A stretch of 51,632 bases of DNA, taken from assembly GCA_036386415.1 (NCBI GenBank), contig DASVVT010000041.1:1-51632 (forward strand), read 5' to 3'. The notes under the pieces are model-generated. The model was given only the letters and a program-made list of their open reading frames with translations. It was not told the origin of the DNA and did not search any database. Position 1 is the stretch's first letter; the number at the start of each line of letters is the position of its first letter. Source of the DNA: DASVVT01 sp036386415 (GTDB lineage Bacteria; Acidobacteriota; Blastocatellia; Pyrinomonadales; Pyrinomonadaceae). This document shows, piece by piece, positions 7,292 to 16,199 of the stretch. The position numbers were made by a program, and so were the translations under genes.

Positions 7292-10200
7292 TCATTCCAC
7301 GACGACGCGGTCGCTTGCGCCGCGCCCGAAGGTTTCGGGATGATACATCTCCTCGGCCTTCGGCGGCGGAACGACGAACGTTCCCGGCGTGGTCGCGCGC
7401 GCGACATACGAATAGTTGTGAACCCCCTCCCAGAGCAGGGAAGTGAAGGCCTCCGCGCGCTCATCACGAAGATTCTGGTGCTCGTACCATGTGCGCCACC
7501 AACGCCAAGGGCGCGAGCCGCGCGTCGTTGCCTCTTCTTTCTCATCCTTCGAAACGCTGCCCGTGACGGCGAGCTCAGGATTCATTGCCTCCAATCCGGC
7601 AGGCATAGGATCGACGAGCGCAACGTGATAACGGCGCGCAGGCGCAGCCATAGTCAAGCGCACGCGCACACGCGCGCCCGCTTTTATGTGCCAAGTGCCT
7701 TCGCCGTCGCGCCGCACGTCTTGCGGATCATCCATGGCCTCATAAACGCGCTCGACCGTGAAGCCGTAATCGGCGGAGTTTAGTTTCAGACTCGCGGGAG
7801 CATACTGCATCCCGATTCTATAGTAGAGCCGCCCCGCCCCCTCTTTGCTCAGGACTAGATTCTGAGGTGTCGCGGACGTCTCGGCCAGGTAGCTCATCGG
7901 TACGTTGATACGCTCTGTGTCCGTGGTGCGCCCTTTGAACTCCTGCCCGCCCGCGAAACGTTCGCCGAGCCATGCGCGCGCGACGAAATCCGGCGTCACC
8001 TTTTCGTAAGCTCCGAAGTAGCGATCAAGCGCCAGCAGGACGAAGACGTTCTCCTGCGTGTTCTCCCAGCGCCCTCTCACACGATGAGCCAGGAGACCGC
8101 GCACGATCTTAGGAATCAGGTCGCTGGCGGGTTGATCCCCGATCAGCGCTTCGAGAATGATGCCGTCCGCTCGACGGCTTGAATGCAGGAGCAGATAGTC
8201 GCCATCCGTGTACGAAGTGTTGAAGTGAGCCGTCGCCGCCTCTTCCGTCACACGGTTGTTGAGGTGGCGGCGGATAGCTTCGACTTCTGCTTTCGATCCC
8301 GCGTCGCCTGAGAGAACGTTGAGCAGCCAGCCGACGGCTTCGAGCGAGAGCTTATCTAGTCCCGCTTGACGTACCAGAGAGCGCGCCCCGGCGGCGTCCC
8401 TGTCATTCATACGGTGACGCACGTAGAGCGCGTAGGCGTGGATCGCGCGCCGCACATCCGGCGGGTAATCCGACGGGATGCGTTTCTCTATCTCGCGCAG
8501 GTAGCCACGGGATTTTTCGAGCATGTCTGCTGGCACGTCGAACTTCTTCTCTTTCGCTCGTTGAAGTGCATGCGCGACGTGAACGCTGACGTAAGGCCAG
8601 GACTCTTCGCCGCGCTTCCAGAAGCCGAAGCCTCCGTCCGTGTTCTGCATCCCCTGTAAGCGTTTGATGTCGCGCGCCACAGCCCGTTGCATCTCTTCAG
8701 GCTTTGGCAATCCTTTCGCCTCGAAGGCCGCGAGCACATCGCGCAATGCTGCCACCGCCAGCACGCGCGACGAAAGCTGCTCGGAGCACTCGTAAGGGTA
8801 AGCGACCAGGTAGAGCACGGCATCCGTCAGCTCCTGAAGCTGCGTCGAGCTGGTCGTGATCTCAAGGCCGCCAAACTGCTTGAAGACATCCGTGGGCGCT
8901 TTGACGGGTTGCACAATCGCTCCCTGGTCTATCTCGCCATAGGTCGCAAACGCTTCGGTCGTGGCGGGCGTCCACACGGGCAGTTGAACTTCCGAGGCGT
9001 CAGCCCATCGCCCTGAGACCGCGCCGACCTGAAAGCGCGCCGTGCCCGCACGTCCCGCAGAAATGGGAAAGCGCACCTCCACGCGATCATTGGCGGCTAC
9101 GCGGACGCGCCGCCCCGCTCCATCCGTCAGCTCCGCATTGGTGGCGCGCACCGCCAGGTCTACATCCATCGAGGCATCCGTCTGATTCTGTACGACGATG
9201 GGCAGCTCGAAGCGATCACCGAAGTTGAGGAAGCGAGGCGCGGAGGGGCGCACCATCAAGGGCATACGCGCCGTGATAGAGGATTCGCCCGAGCCGAACT
9301 GCTTGCCGCCCGCGACCGAGACGGCCATCACGCGGTAGCGCGTCAGGTTGTCTGGAAGCTTGACCGCGACCTCTGCGCGCCCGCTCGCGTTTGTCGGCAC
9401 AGAGGCTTTGAAGACTGCGAGCGCGTTGAAGTTCTCGCGCAGGCGAATCTCCTCATTCGCCGCGCTTTCCTCATCCGCAGCAGCTTCGCCCAGCACCCCA
9501 TCTCGCTTGGCCCTACGCCTAGCCATAGGTGCGGGCGTAGGCTGAGCGGCTCCAAGATTCACCACCGATGTCATGCTGTACGCACCCCCACCAGGCCCAC
9601 CACCGCCTTGCTGCATCATCTGCGCCAGGTCATCCGGGTTGCCGAGCAAGACCTTCTCGCGCAGGTGATAATCCTCGACGCCCGCGCCGCGTTCGACGTA
9701 GAAGACCGAGAGTGGATCGTCCAGCTTATACCCGGTCAATGCCAGCACAGACTCATCGACTACAACCACAGCGACCTCGCTGCCCGCCACAGCGCGCCCC
9801 GCAGCATCCTGCACGGACACCGCGACCACCGTCTCCGCACCCGGCTCAAGCTTCTGGTCGCGCGGCGTCGCCTGCACTTTGAGCTTGCGTTCGAGCGGTG
9901 GAATCGACAGGTTTAATTCTCCTTCGGCGTAGGCCGGGCGCTTCGGCAGAGCATCGTTCGTCTTGCCCGCGTCGTCCGTACGCGTGGCGGCTCCGACCAG
10001 ATCAACCTGCACATGCACGTTCGGGATGTAGCCCTCTTTGATCGGTATCCTCAAAGTGTAAGACGGCCCGTCCATCTTGAAGCGCTCGGTGCTGACCAGC
10101 CCCGTGCGACGCAGTGTGAGCACGCCTTCCGCCGGATAGAAGGGCGACTGCACGAGCACCTCCGCCACGTCGCCTGTCTTATACTCCTTGCGGTCGGGGA

Positions 10201-13200
10201 TCATCTCGACCGTCTCCTGCTCGACCTCGCGCTTCGGCGGCCTCTTGCCTCCGGCGACCCAGAGCGTCAGCTCGCTCTCGTTCCGCCGCTCGCGATCATC
10301 CATGATCGTCGCGGTCACACGATACGTTCCGCCACCCTTCGATTGGAACGAGCACCTGACCGCATCCATCTCCGACTTCACGACGCATTCCTGCGCGTCT
10401 GTCTCCTGTTGCTTCCACTCGCCCTTCTCATATGTCCAGTCGAGGAGGACTGCGCGCATGCGTATGTCGCGCCCCCTGATGGCTTTCCCGTCGAGGTCTG
10501 TGACGATTGACTCAACCAGCAGGGGCTCGCCCTGCTGCACGAAGGTGCGCGGGCTTCTGAGCCCGACGTAGAGGTCAGCCGGATGGACGAGCATGCTGGT
10601 CTGCGCCGTCCAAGCCTGCCGGTTCACGTCCGTCACAGATGCTTCGGCCTTAACGTTGGAGGCGCGGGGCGGGTTGACGGAATCGAAATCTATACGCAGC
10701 CGGTGCTTGCCCGCAGCATCTGTTTGTCCCTTGAACGTCTGCGTACGGGTCTCTTCATCGTCGCCGTGCCTGATCCACCAGGGAATCCATTTGCCGAAGG
10801 TGAAGTCGCCGCGATTGGGCGGGGTGAAGTGGCCGGGCGTCGAAGTCACTTGCCACGTCACCTCCGAATTGGGGAGGCCACCGCCCGCGTAGTAGGAGGC
10901 GGTCACGGCAGCTTCCGCATGGCCGCCGACCATGTGCGGCCCTTCGCTCGATTGCGCCGTCACCTCGAACTCAGGGCGTCGAAACTCCTGCACCTGAAAG
11001 CTGTGGTAAAACTGGCGTTCTCCGCCTGCTCCGCTCCCACCCTCTGCATCCAGCTTGAGCCTCGCATGACCCAGGTTCATGGTGTTCGGCAGCTTGAGCA
11101 CAGTGTCGAAGCCGCCGAGCGCATTGAGAGCAAGAGTCCCCTTCGCTGTCTCGTTGCCTCTCGAATCAATGAGCGTGTAGGCGACCGTTTGTGCCGCATT
11201 ATCGAGCGCGCCGACATCCCCTTGCGGGCCACCGCCGACGCGACGTATCCAGCCCTTGATGTGCACCTCCTCGCCGGGGCGATACATCTTGCGATCATCG
11301 AAGACATACCAGCGTAAAAACGTGTCGGTCTCTTTCCTATGCCAGCCGCCTTCCGTGTTCCACCAGTTGACGTGTTCGGGAAGGATGGCGACATCCTGGC
11401 CGCGACGTGCGACCAGCAGGTTCAAGCCTGTGCCCGTCTTCGACTTCAAGGCGAGGCGTGCCAGCCCGTCCGCCCCGCTCACACCCGCACTCTCTGAAGG
11501 TTGAATCGTCATCTGGACATCAGGGAGCGGCTTTCCGTCTTTGAGTGAAGTAGCCCAGCCGAGCAGCTCATCGTTGTCAACGAATGCGTCGAGGCCGATG
11601 GCGGTCGCCTGCAACCATGAAACGACCGTGTCGCGCTCGCGTTGGCGCTGGCGCTTTCGCGCCTGAGCGGGCGCAGGCGCGGGAGGTGCTTCCACACGCA
11701 CGACTACCTGGCCGAAGTCGCCGGAAAGCGCAGGGGCGAGGTCGATGCGCGTCTCTGTCAACTCGTCAGGCTTTCCTTTCACCTGCACGTTCTCGGTCGA
11801 GACCAGTCGCCCCGGTATCGTCTGCTTCTCCGAAGCGTTGTTCTGATAGCCGCGCTCGCTCCGAAGGTAATTGATATATTGATCCCAATCCCTGGGGACA
11901 ACGCTGTAGAGACTCACCTTCAGCGTGTTGTAATTGACGCTGTAGACGGAAAAGCGAGGCGGGGCCGAGGGGTCTAAAACGACGAACTCGCCGCCCTGTG
12001 CGCTGAGCGTCGGGTCAGCCGATGTGACGTTGAAGGTGAGCGTCACATCTTGCCCGAGAGTCTGGCCGAACTGATCCTTGAGATTTCTGTCGAGTGTGAC
12101 TTTGTAGACGGTGCGCCCCTGCTTGACGCCCTCTATGCTCAACCTGTCGCCGTAGAGCTCCGTCTTCATGCCGGGAATTTGTGGCTCAACGCGCACCTGC
12201 GATTTCTCAAACGCATCTTCGTCGAGCGAGTTGCTCAAAGTGATCTCGAAGGAATCGAAGGGCGAGCAGCGATTTTCGTAGCCGCACTCGTGCTCGCGTA
12301 CGCGCAAGGGGCCGTAGGTGCGGAAGGAGAACTCCTGCGCCGCAGAGGTCTTGAGCGGCCCTTCGGCTGAAGGCGTGCCCGGCCCTATGGTGACCGTGAT
12401 GGTGGCATCGCCGGGCAGCGCAACCCGCGTCTCGCCGCTCACGCTATCGACCGCACGCAGCGCCACCCAGCGCCCCTTTTCGGCAGCATTGGCAAGTTCC
12501 CGCACGGTCTCGTCTGCCGAGACCTCCGCCTCTGTGGCGAGCCGTGTCTTCAATTCGTTCTTGCCGGAAGAGACGTGGATCGTTCGCAAGACCGAGGCCG
12601 GATCAATGCGCTGGTCGAACTCTATGAACATGACGGAGTCGCGCGCACGCGATTCACCATCCGGGTACGTCGTCTTGACCTGCGGCGCAGGGGTCTTGAA
12701 TGTCCATGTCCGAGCCTGTGCGAGCGTTCCCCCTGCGGGCGAGCGCGTGCCTGCGGGCACTGTCACGGAATACTGTGTCGCCATCGGAAAACGGCCATCC
12801 GGCACGAAGAGCAGCGTTTTCGCGCCCACCCAACGCCATCTCCCCGAAGGCTGCGGCGCGAGACGGACGGGCACGTCCTGTGCGTTTAGCTCAGCGAGCG
12901 AGGTGACGGCGACCATCGGCTGCGAAAAAGTGACGCTCAGTTGTGGGGCCAGGGACACGTCTCCCTCCGGCGTGTACCGCAAGACCTCAAGTGTGCCAGC
13001 GCTCGTCGCAGGCACTGATAATTGCTCGGGCGGCGGAAACGCTGCGTCTATCACCTTCCCCGTGCGCGGCGGAGGCAACGAACGATCACGAAGCGCGAAA
13101 TCCTTCTCATCCGCATCTTCAGCCTTGATTGCTGGCAGGCGACTCAAGACCTTCTGCACATCGCTCTCTGAAAGGCTCACGGCTCGCGCAGGGGTGACGG

Positions 13201-13411
13201 GCGTCTGAGTCGCGGGCTGCTCGCTGCCCTCGCTCAAGCGAAACTGCAAGCCCTTCTTCGTCCCCTGTTCTTCATCCGTACGCTGTGCGCGCCATGGATC
13301 AAAAGCTTCGCTCGCGCTGGCCGTGCGCGAGCGTGTGCTCACAGGGGAGATTGCGCCCGTGAGAAGTTGTAGAACCAGCAGCAGAGAGATCGTGCTCTTG
13401 AAGTGAATCAT
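7292..13411 (-). CDS. Alpha-2-macroglobulin family protein with thioester motif
   Basis: A 2039-residue secreted protein of the bacterial alpha-2-macroglobulin (YfhM/MG) family. These are thought to trap proteases by cross-linking through an internal thioester in the periplasm or at the surface. An N-terminal signal segment (about residues 5-25) lacks a lipobox Cys. Ig/macroglobulin-type domains follow (about 140-1250), then a flexible Gly-rich 'GGGGPGGG' bait-like stretch and MG10-type domains. The thioester motif CSEQ lies at residues 1542-1545 (codons at 8777-8788), followed by the alpha/alpha toroid with NTDGGFGFW. The intact Cys and Gln mean the thioester can form. ATG 13411 has AGGA 11 nt upstream. 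In many proteobacteria such genes pair with pbpC; no penicillin-binding protein is adjacent here. Confidence 0.93.
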   Translation of the reverse strand: MIHFKSTISLLLVLQLLTGAISPVSTRSRTASASEAFDPWRAQRTDEEQGTKKGLQFRLSEGSEQPATQTPVTPARAVSLSESDVQKVLSRLPAIKAEDADEKDFALRDRSLPPPRTGKVIDAAFPPPEQLSVPATSAGTLEVLRYTPEGDVSLAPQLSVTFSQPMVAVTSLAELNAQDVPVRLAPQPSGRWRWVGAKTLLFVPDGRFPMATQYSVTVPAGTRSPAGGTLAQARTWTFKTPAPQVKTTYPDGESRARDSVMFIEFDQRIDPASVLRTIHVSSGKNELKTRLATEAEVSADETVRELANAAEKGRWVALRAVDSVSGETRVALPGDATITVTIGPGTPSAEGPLKTSAAQEFSFRTYGPLRVREHECGYENRCSPFDSFEITLSNSLDEDAFEKSQVRVEPQIPGMKTELYGDRLSIEGVKQGRTVYKVTLDRNLKDQFGQTLGQDVTLTFNVTSADPTLSAQGGEFVVLDPSAPPRFSVYSVNYNTLKVSLYSVVPRDWDQYINYLRSERGYQNNASEKQTIPGRLVSTENVQVKGKPDELTETRIDLAPALSGDFGQVVVRVEAPPAPAPAQARKRQRQRERDTVVSWLQATAIGLDAFVDNDELLGWATSLKDGKPLPDVQMTIQPSESAGVSGADGLARLALKSKTGTGLNLLVARRGQDVAILPEHVNWWNTEGGWHRKETDTFLRWYVFDDRKMYRPGEEVHIKGWIRRVGGGPQGDVGALDNAAQTVAYTLIDSRGNETAKGTLALNALGGFDTVLKLPNTMNLGHARLKLDAEGGSGAGGERQFYHSFQVQEFRRPEFEVTAQSSEGPHMVGGHAEAAVTASYYAGGGLPNSEVTWQVTSTPGHFTPPNRGDFTFGKWIPWWIRHGDDEETRTQTFKGQTDAAGKHRLRIDFDSVNPPRASNVKAEASVTDVNRQAWTAQTSMLVHPADLYVGLRSPRTFVQQGEPLLVESIVTDLDGKAIRGRDIRMRAVLLDWTYEKGEWKQQETDAQECVVKSEMDAVRCSFQSKGGGTYRVTATIMDDRERRNESELTLWVAGGKRPPKREVEQETVEMIPDRKEYKTGDVAEVLVQSPFYPAEGVLTLRRTGLVSTERFKMDGPSYTLRIPIKEGYIPNVHVQVDLVGAATRTDDAGKTNDALPKRPAYAEGELNLSIPPLERKLKVQATPRDQKLEPGAETVVAVSVQDAAGRAVAGSEVAVVVVDESVLALTGYKLDDPLSVFYVERGAGVEDYHLREKVLLGNPDDLAQMMQQGGGGPGGGAYSMTSVVNLGAAQPTPAPMARRRAKRDGVLGEAAADEESAANEEIRLRENFNALAVFKASVPTNASGRAEVAVKLPDNLTRYRVMAVSVAGGKQFGSGESSITARMPLMVRPSAPRFLNFGDRFELPIVVQNQTDASMDVDLAVRATNAELTDGAGRRVRVAANDRVEVRFPISAGRAGTARFQVGAVSGRWADASEVQLPVWTPATTEAFATYGEIDQGAIVQPVKAPTDVFKQFGGLEITTSSTQLQELTDAVLYLVAYPYECSEQLSSRVLAVAALRDVLAAFEAKGLPKPEEMQRAVARDIKRLQGMQNTDGGFGFWKRGEESWPYVSVHVAHALQRAKEKKFDVPADMLEKSRGYLREIEKRIPSDYPPDVRRAIHAYALYVRHRMNDRDAAGARSLVRQAGLDKLSLEAVGWLLNVLSGDAGSKAEVEAIRRHLNNRVTEEAATAHFNTSYTDGDYLLLHSSRRADGIILEALIGDQPASDLIPKIVRGLLAHRVRGRWENTQENVFVLLALDRYFGAYEKVTPDFVARAWLGERFAGGQEFKGRTTDTERINVPMSYLAETSATPQNLVLSKEGAGRLYYRIGMQYAPASLKLNSADYGFTVERVYEAMDDPQDVRRDGEGTWHIKAGARVRVRLTMAAPARRYHVALVDPMPAGLEAMNPELAVTGSVSKDEKEEATTRGSRPWRWWRTWYEHQNLRDERAEAFTSLLWEGVHNYSYVARATTPGTFVVPPPKAEEMYHPETFGRGASDRVVVE

Positions 13412-13766
13412 TTCGCTTTCGTTCCTCGCTTGAGGCTGAAGATGCTCGAATCAACCGGGAAGACTTCCCTCAGGGAAGATTGATCGGTCGGCACTCATGT
13501 TACGTCAAAATATTTGACGCAAGCCAGATGAAAAAGTTCCAGTAAGTGTTAAAGCCCAATTTGACATACCGATTTTGAACGAAAGGACTCAAAGTTCTTG
13601 CGCGAGAGAGCCTCACGCAAAGACGCAAAGGCGCAAAGATAAGAAGCAATGTTTTCTTTGCGCCTTTGCATCTTTGCGTGAGGCTTACGTCCCATAATCT
13701 CGCAACTTGATTTAGAATATGTGCGTCTTTTGAATGTCTCGTCGGGAAGGAAGGGAAGCGGCATAT
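13412..13766. other. Divergent intergenic region between A2M and MOSC genes
   Basis: No gene is supported here. It contains the near-perfect palindrome at 13610-13684 and must hold the promoters of both divergent genes. No clear -35/-10 pair was found by eye. Confidence 0.4.
13610..13684. repeat. Palindromic intergenic repeat, family C (GCCTCACGCAAAGACGCAAAGG...)
   Basis: Arms 13610-13638 and 13656-13684 are inverted copies over 29 bp with one mismatch, with a 17-nt loop. The words CGCAAAG and CTTTGCG recur. Related copies are at 18477-18573 and at 51579 to the window end. Confidence 0.85.
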
Positions 13767-14576
13767 ATGCATCCGGTCTTGAGCGCCATCAATATCTATC
13801 CGATCAAATCACTGGGCGGCATCGCACTTCGAGAAGCGAAGGTGGAGACGCGCGGCCTGCAATATGATCGAAGGTGGCTGCTCGTTGATGAAGAGGGTAC
13901 GTTCATCACCCAGCGAGAATACCCGCGCATGGCGCTCTGTTCCATTCGCGTGACACAGGAAGGGCTCGAAGCCCTCGCCCCCGGCATGCAGCCTGTGCTG
14001 ATTCCTTTTCACCTCAAGCACCCTTCTGCGCCCGTCACTGTGAAAATCTGGCGGAGCGTCTGCGAGGCCGTCAGGTTAGGCGAATTCATAGACGCTTGGT
14101 TTAGCCGATTTCTAGGCGCACCGCTCAGGCTGGTCTACATGACGGAGGAGACGCGGCGCGAGGTCAATCCTTCGTATGCCGTACGGACAAGCGACATCGT
14201 CAGTTTCGCCGACGGCTATCCTTTTCACCTGCTCGGAGAGTCTTCGCTCCAGGACTTGAACGGGCGTCTCGCCCGGAGAGTTCCGATCAACCGTTTTCGC
14301 CCGAACTTCGTCATCACAGGCTCAAGCGCCTTTGAGGAAGACGGCTGGCGAAAGATTCGTATCGGCACGACACTCTTTCACGTCGTCAAGCCCTGTGAGC
14401 GCTGTCAAATTCCGACGATAGATCAGGAGACGGGAGAGAGAACCGGGCTTGAGCCGCTGAGGACACTGGCTCAGTATCGCACTAAGAATAACGGTGTACT
14501 TTTCGGGCAGTATCTGATCGCCGAGAGAGAAGGCGAGATGATTCGTGTCGGAGATACAATAGAGGTTATAAATTAA
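13767..14576 (+). CDS. MOSC-domain protein (molybdenum cofactor sulfurase C-terminal type)
   Basis: A 269-residue protein with an N-terminal MOSC beta-barrel (INIYPIKSLGGI, about 8-19; LQYDRRWLLVDE) and a C-terminal MOSC domain. The conserved Cys motif KPCERCQIPTIDQETGE lies near residues 210-227. MOSC proteins are linked to molybdenum-cofactor sulfuration and to reductases such as YcbX/mARC that detoxify N-hydroxylated compounds. I chose ATG 13767 because GGAAGGAAGGGA lies about 10 nt before it. An earlier in-frame ATG at 13734 would add 11 residues unlike the family. No other molybdoenzyme gene lies nearby. Confidence 0.88.
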   Translation: MHPVLSAINIYPIKSLGGIALREAKVETRGLQYDRRWLLVDEEGTFITQREYPRMALCSIRVTQEGLEALAPGMQPVLIPFHLKHPSAPVTVKIWRSVCEAVRLGEFIDAWFSRFLGAPLRLVYMTEETRREVNPSYAVRTSDIVSFADGYPFHLLGESSLQDLNGRLARRVPINRFRPNFVITGSSAFEEDGWRKIRIGTTLFHVVKPCERCQIPTIDQETGERTGLEPLRTLAQYRTKNNGVLFGQYLIAEREGEMIRVGDTIEVIN

Positions 14577-14582
14577 AAGGCT

Positions 14583-14697
14583 GTCCGTGGTCAGTGGTCA
14601 GTTGTTCGCTTAGGTTGAGCTGAAAGCTTAATCTTCAGGCGGCCAGCTTATTAGGCACATACAACTGACCACGGACCACGGACCACTGACCACGGAC
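14583..14697. repeat. Palindromic intergenic repeat, family D (GTCCGTGGTCAGTGGTCAG...)
   Basis: GTCCGTGGTCAGTGGTCAG from 14583 is mirrored by the right arm ending CTGACCACGGAC at 14697. GTGGTC/GACCAC words are tandemly repeated within each arm. The right arm ends two bases before the methyltransferase ATG, leaving no room for a normal ribosome binding site. Confidence 0.75.
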
Positions 14698-14699
14698 TA

Positions 14700-15494
14700 A
14701 TGCAGAAAGCGACTTACATTCACGGGACGCAGAGTTCGGAGCAGGAGCGCTTGAAACTGCTCAACGAGCTGACCAATCAGCCGTTCGTCGATTTCCTCGA
14801 ACTTACTGAGACGAGCGCGGTGCTGGAGGTCGGCAGCGGTCTTGGGGTGCTGGCGCAGGCGGTCGCGCGGGAAGTCACAAAAGGGGAAGTTTACGGGGTG
14901 GAGTATTCCGCCGAGCAGTTGGCGCAGGTTGAAGGCTCCCAGCCTAATCTACATTTCTTGCAGGGCGACGCGCATGGCCTCGAGTTCGAGGATGACCGTT
15001 TCGATGTCGTCTACTGTCGTTACGTGTTGGAGCACGTCGCCAACCCTCTGCAAGTCCTCAAGGAGATGCGCCGCGTGTTGAGGCCGAAGGGTAAGGTCTT
15101 CGTTCAGGAGAACAACATCCTCGTCAACGTATTCTACCCGGAGTGCCCGCGCTTCGATGCGCTGTGGAGACAGTTCGCCCTGTTGCAGGAGAAGCTTGGC
15201 GGAGACGCCCTGATCGGGAAGAAACTGCTGCCGCTCCTCAGGCAGGCCGGGTTTGAGGAGATCGAGCTGAGCATTCAGCCTGAGATTCACTATTCCGGCA
15301 AACCCAGTTTCCGCCCCTGGATCGAGAACCAGATCGGGAATGTCCTGGGCGCAGCGCATCAGTTGGAGACGCACCAACTGGCGACAGCAGCAGAGATTCA
15401 ACAGGCCGTTGAAGAGGTGCGAAGCTTTGTCGATAGCCCGGACGCAGCCGCGTTCTTCTACTGGAATCGCGCGTCTGCTATTAAACGCTCCTGA
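14700..15494 (+). CDS. Class I SAM-dependent methyltransferase
   Basis: A 264-residue protein with a Rossmann methyltransferase fold of the UbiE/Methyltransf_11 kind. Motif I VLEVGSGLGVLAQ (about 41-53) binds SAM, followed by acidic GVEYS (about 67-71), GDAHGLEFEDDRFDVVYCRYVLEHV split over 85-110, and the post-motif LRPKGKVFVQE. The substrate is unknown. ATG 14700 directly follows a palindromic repeat and has no Shine-Dalgarno sequence, so it may be translated from a leaderless or structured message. No better internal start is evident because the N-terminal YIHGTQSSEQERL block looks native. It is followed by a repeat, then by the small membrane protein and the carbamoyltransferase set. Confidence 0.88.
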   Translation: MQKATYIHGTQSSEQERLKLLNELTNQPFVDFLELTETSAVLEVGSGLGVLAQAVAREVTKGEVYGVEYSAEQLAQVEGSQPNLHFLQGDAHGLEFEDDRFDVVYCRYVLEHVANPLQVLKEMRRVLRPKGKVFVQENNILVNVFYPECPRFDALWRQFALLQEKLGGDALIGKKLLPLLRQAGFEEIELSIQPEIHYSGKPSFRPWIENQIGNVLGAAHQLETHQLATAAEIQQAVEEVRSFVDSPDAAAFFYWNRASAIKRS

Positions 15495-15521
15495 TGAAAG
15501 TCGGCAGTGTCCTAATTTGAT

Positions 15522-15627
15522 TTGCGCTCTGTGCCCGCTCTGCGTCCTCTGCGCCTGCGGTGGTGAGTATAGGTGGAAGATCATTCACCACCGCAGACCC
15601 GAGAGAACACCGAGATTGCACAGAGAG
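15522..15627. repeat. Palindromic intergenic repeat, family B, inverted arrangement
   Basis: A left arm with CTCTGCG words and CTGCGGTGGTGA (about 15522-15565) faces a right arm TCACCACCGCAG (about 15583-15595) continuing with CACAGAGAG to 15627. Its words match the repeat at 7021-7118 but the outer and inner ends are exchanged. Confidence 0.65.
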
Positions 15628-15757
15628 TTGAGTTGAAACTCGGGTCGCTACTTGAAAGTCTGCGCATTTGCGGCGCAGGCGTGCTAGAATGTTATCTCAA
15701 ACGCTCGTAGCCTGAGTGCCCCTGGCCGTTAGAACAGGCCGCAACAAGGAGAGATGG

Positions 15758-15928
15758 ATGGCAACCTATACACCCCCTCCCTATTTCCCGCAGAGTTCTT
15801 TGTCGCCGCCAGACCAGAACCGGTACAGGAAGTTTAAGCTGGCGGTCTTTGCGGGCGTCCTGCTCCTGCTGTTATTGATCGGCGGCGGCATCCTCGGGGC
15901 GGTCTATTTGCTGAAATCGATCTTCTAA
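15758..15928 (+). CDS. Small single-pass membrane protein (56 residues)
   Basis: Starts at ATG 15758, chosen because AAGGAG lies at 15746-15751, an ideal 6-nt spacing. An upstream in-frame ATG at 15716 lacks such a site. The product has a Pro/Tyr-rich head (TYTPPPYFPQSS), a short basic patch (NRYRKFK) and one strongly hydrophobic helix (about residues 27-50), giving an N-in arrangement. No family is recognised. It lies 21 nt before the DUF5989 gene on the same strand, so it probably belongs to that operon. Confidence 0.7.
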   Translation: MATYTPPPYFPQSSLSPPDQNRYRKFKLAVFAGVLLLLLLIGGGILGAVYLLKSIF

Positions 15929-15949
15929 TCGAAGTTCATAGATAATGTT

Positions 15950-16111
15950 ATGTCGAACATCCTGACATTGCTTCGCGAACTGTTTTCTTTCCTCAAGCAG
16001 GAGAAGAAGTGGTGGCTGCTTCCGCTCTGCGTCGTCCTGGTGCTGATAACCGCCTTGATCGTCATCGCTGAAAGCTCAGCGATTGCTCCATTCGTTTACA
16101 CCTTGTTCTAG
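15950..16111 (+). CDS. DUF5989-family small membrane protein (53 residues)
   Basis: The short frame starts MSNILTLLRELFSFLKQ, continues with EKKWWLLP (19-25), a hydrophobic helix, and ends in IAPFVYTLF. This is the layout of the DUF5989 family: a basic amphipathic head, KKWWLLP before one transmembrane helix, and a closing 'SAxAPFxYTLF'. The function is unknown. The family is typically encoded beside a carbamoyltransferase and SxtJ, exactly as here, which makes the call much stronger than length alone would allow. Confidence 0.85.
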   Translation: MSNILTLLRELFSFLKQEKKWWLLPLCVVLVLITALIVIAESSAIAPFVYTLF

Positions 16112-16112
16112 G

Positions 16113-16187
16113 CGTGAATCGTGGATCGTTAAGGGTTAAGATAAAGGGCATATTGTCGGTTCACGAGCTCACGATCCACCAGTCACG
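16113..16187. repeat. Palindromic intergenic repeat, family F (CGTGAATCGTGGATCGT...)
   Basis: CGTGAATCGTGGATCGT (16113-16129) is mirrored by ACGATCCACCAGTCACG (16171-16187), with 14 of 17 positions pairing. It fills the gap between the DUF5989 stop and the carbamoyltransferase start. Confidence 0.65.
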
Positions 16188-16199
16188 AATGATGATTCT

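Noticed and set aside
12318..13208. 296-residue plus-strand frame opposite the A2M N-terminal part
   Set aside because: It is Ser/Ala/Arg-rich antisense translation with no domain, while the A2M reading has macroglobulin features throughout.
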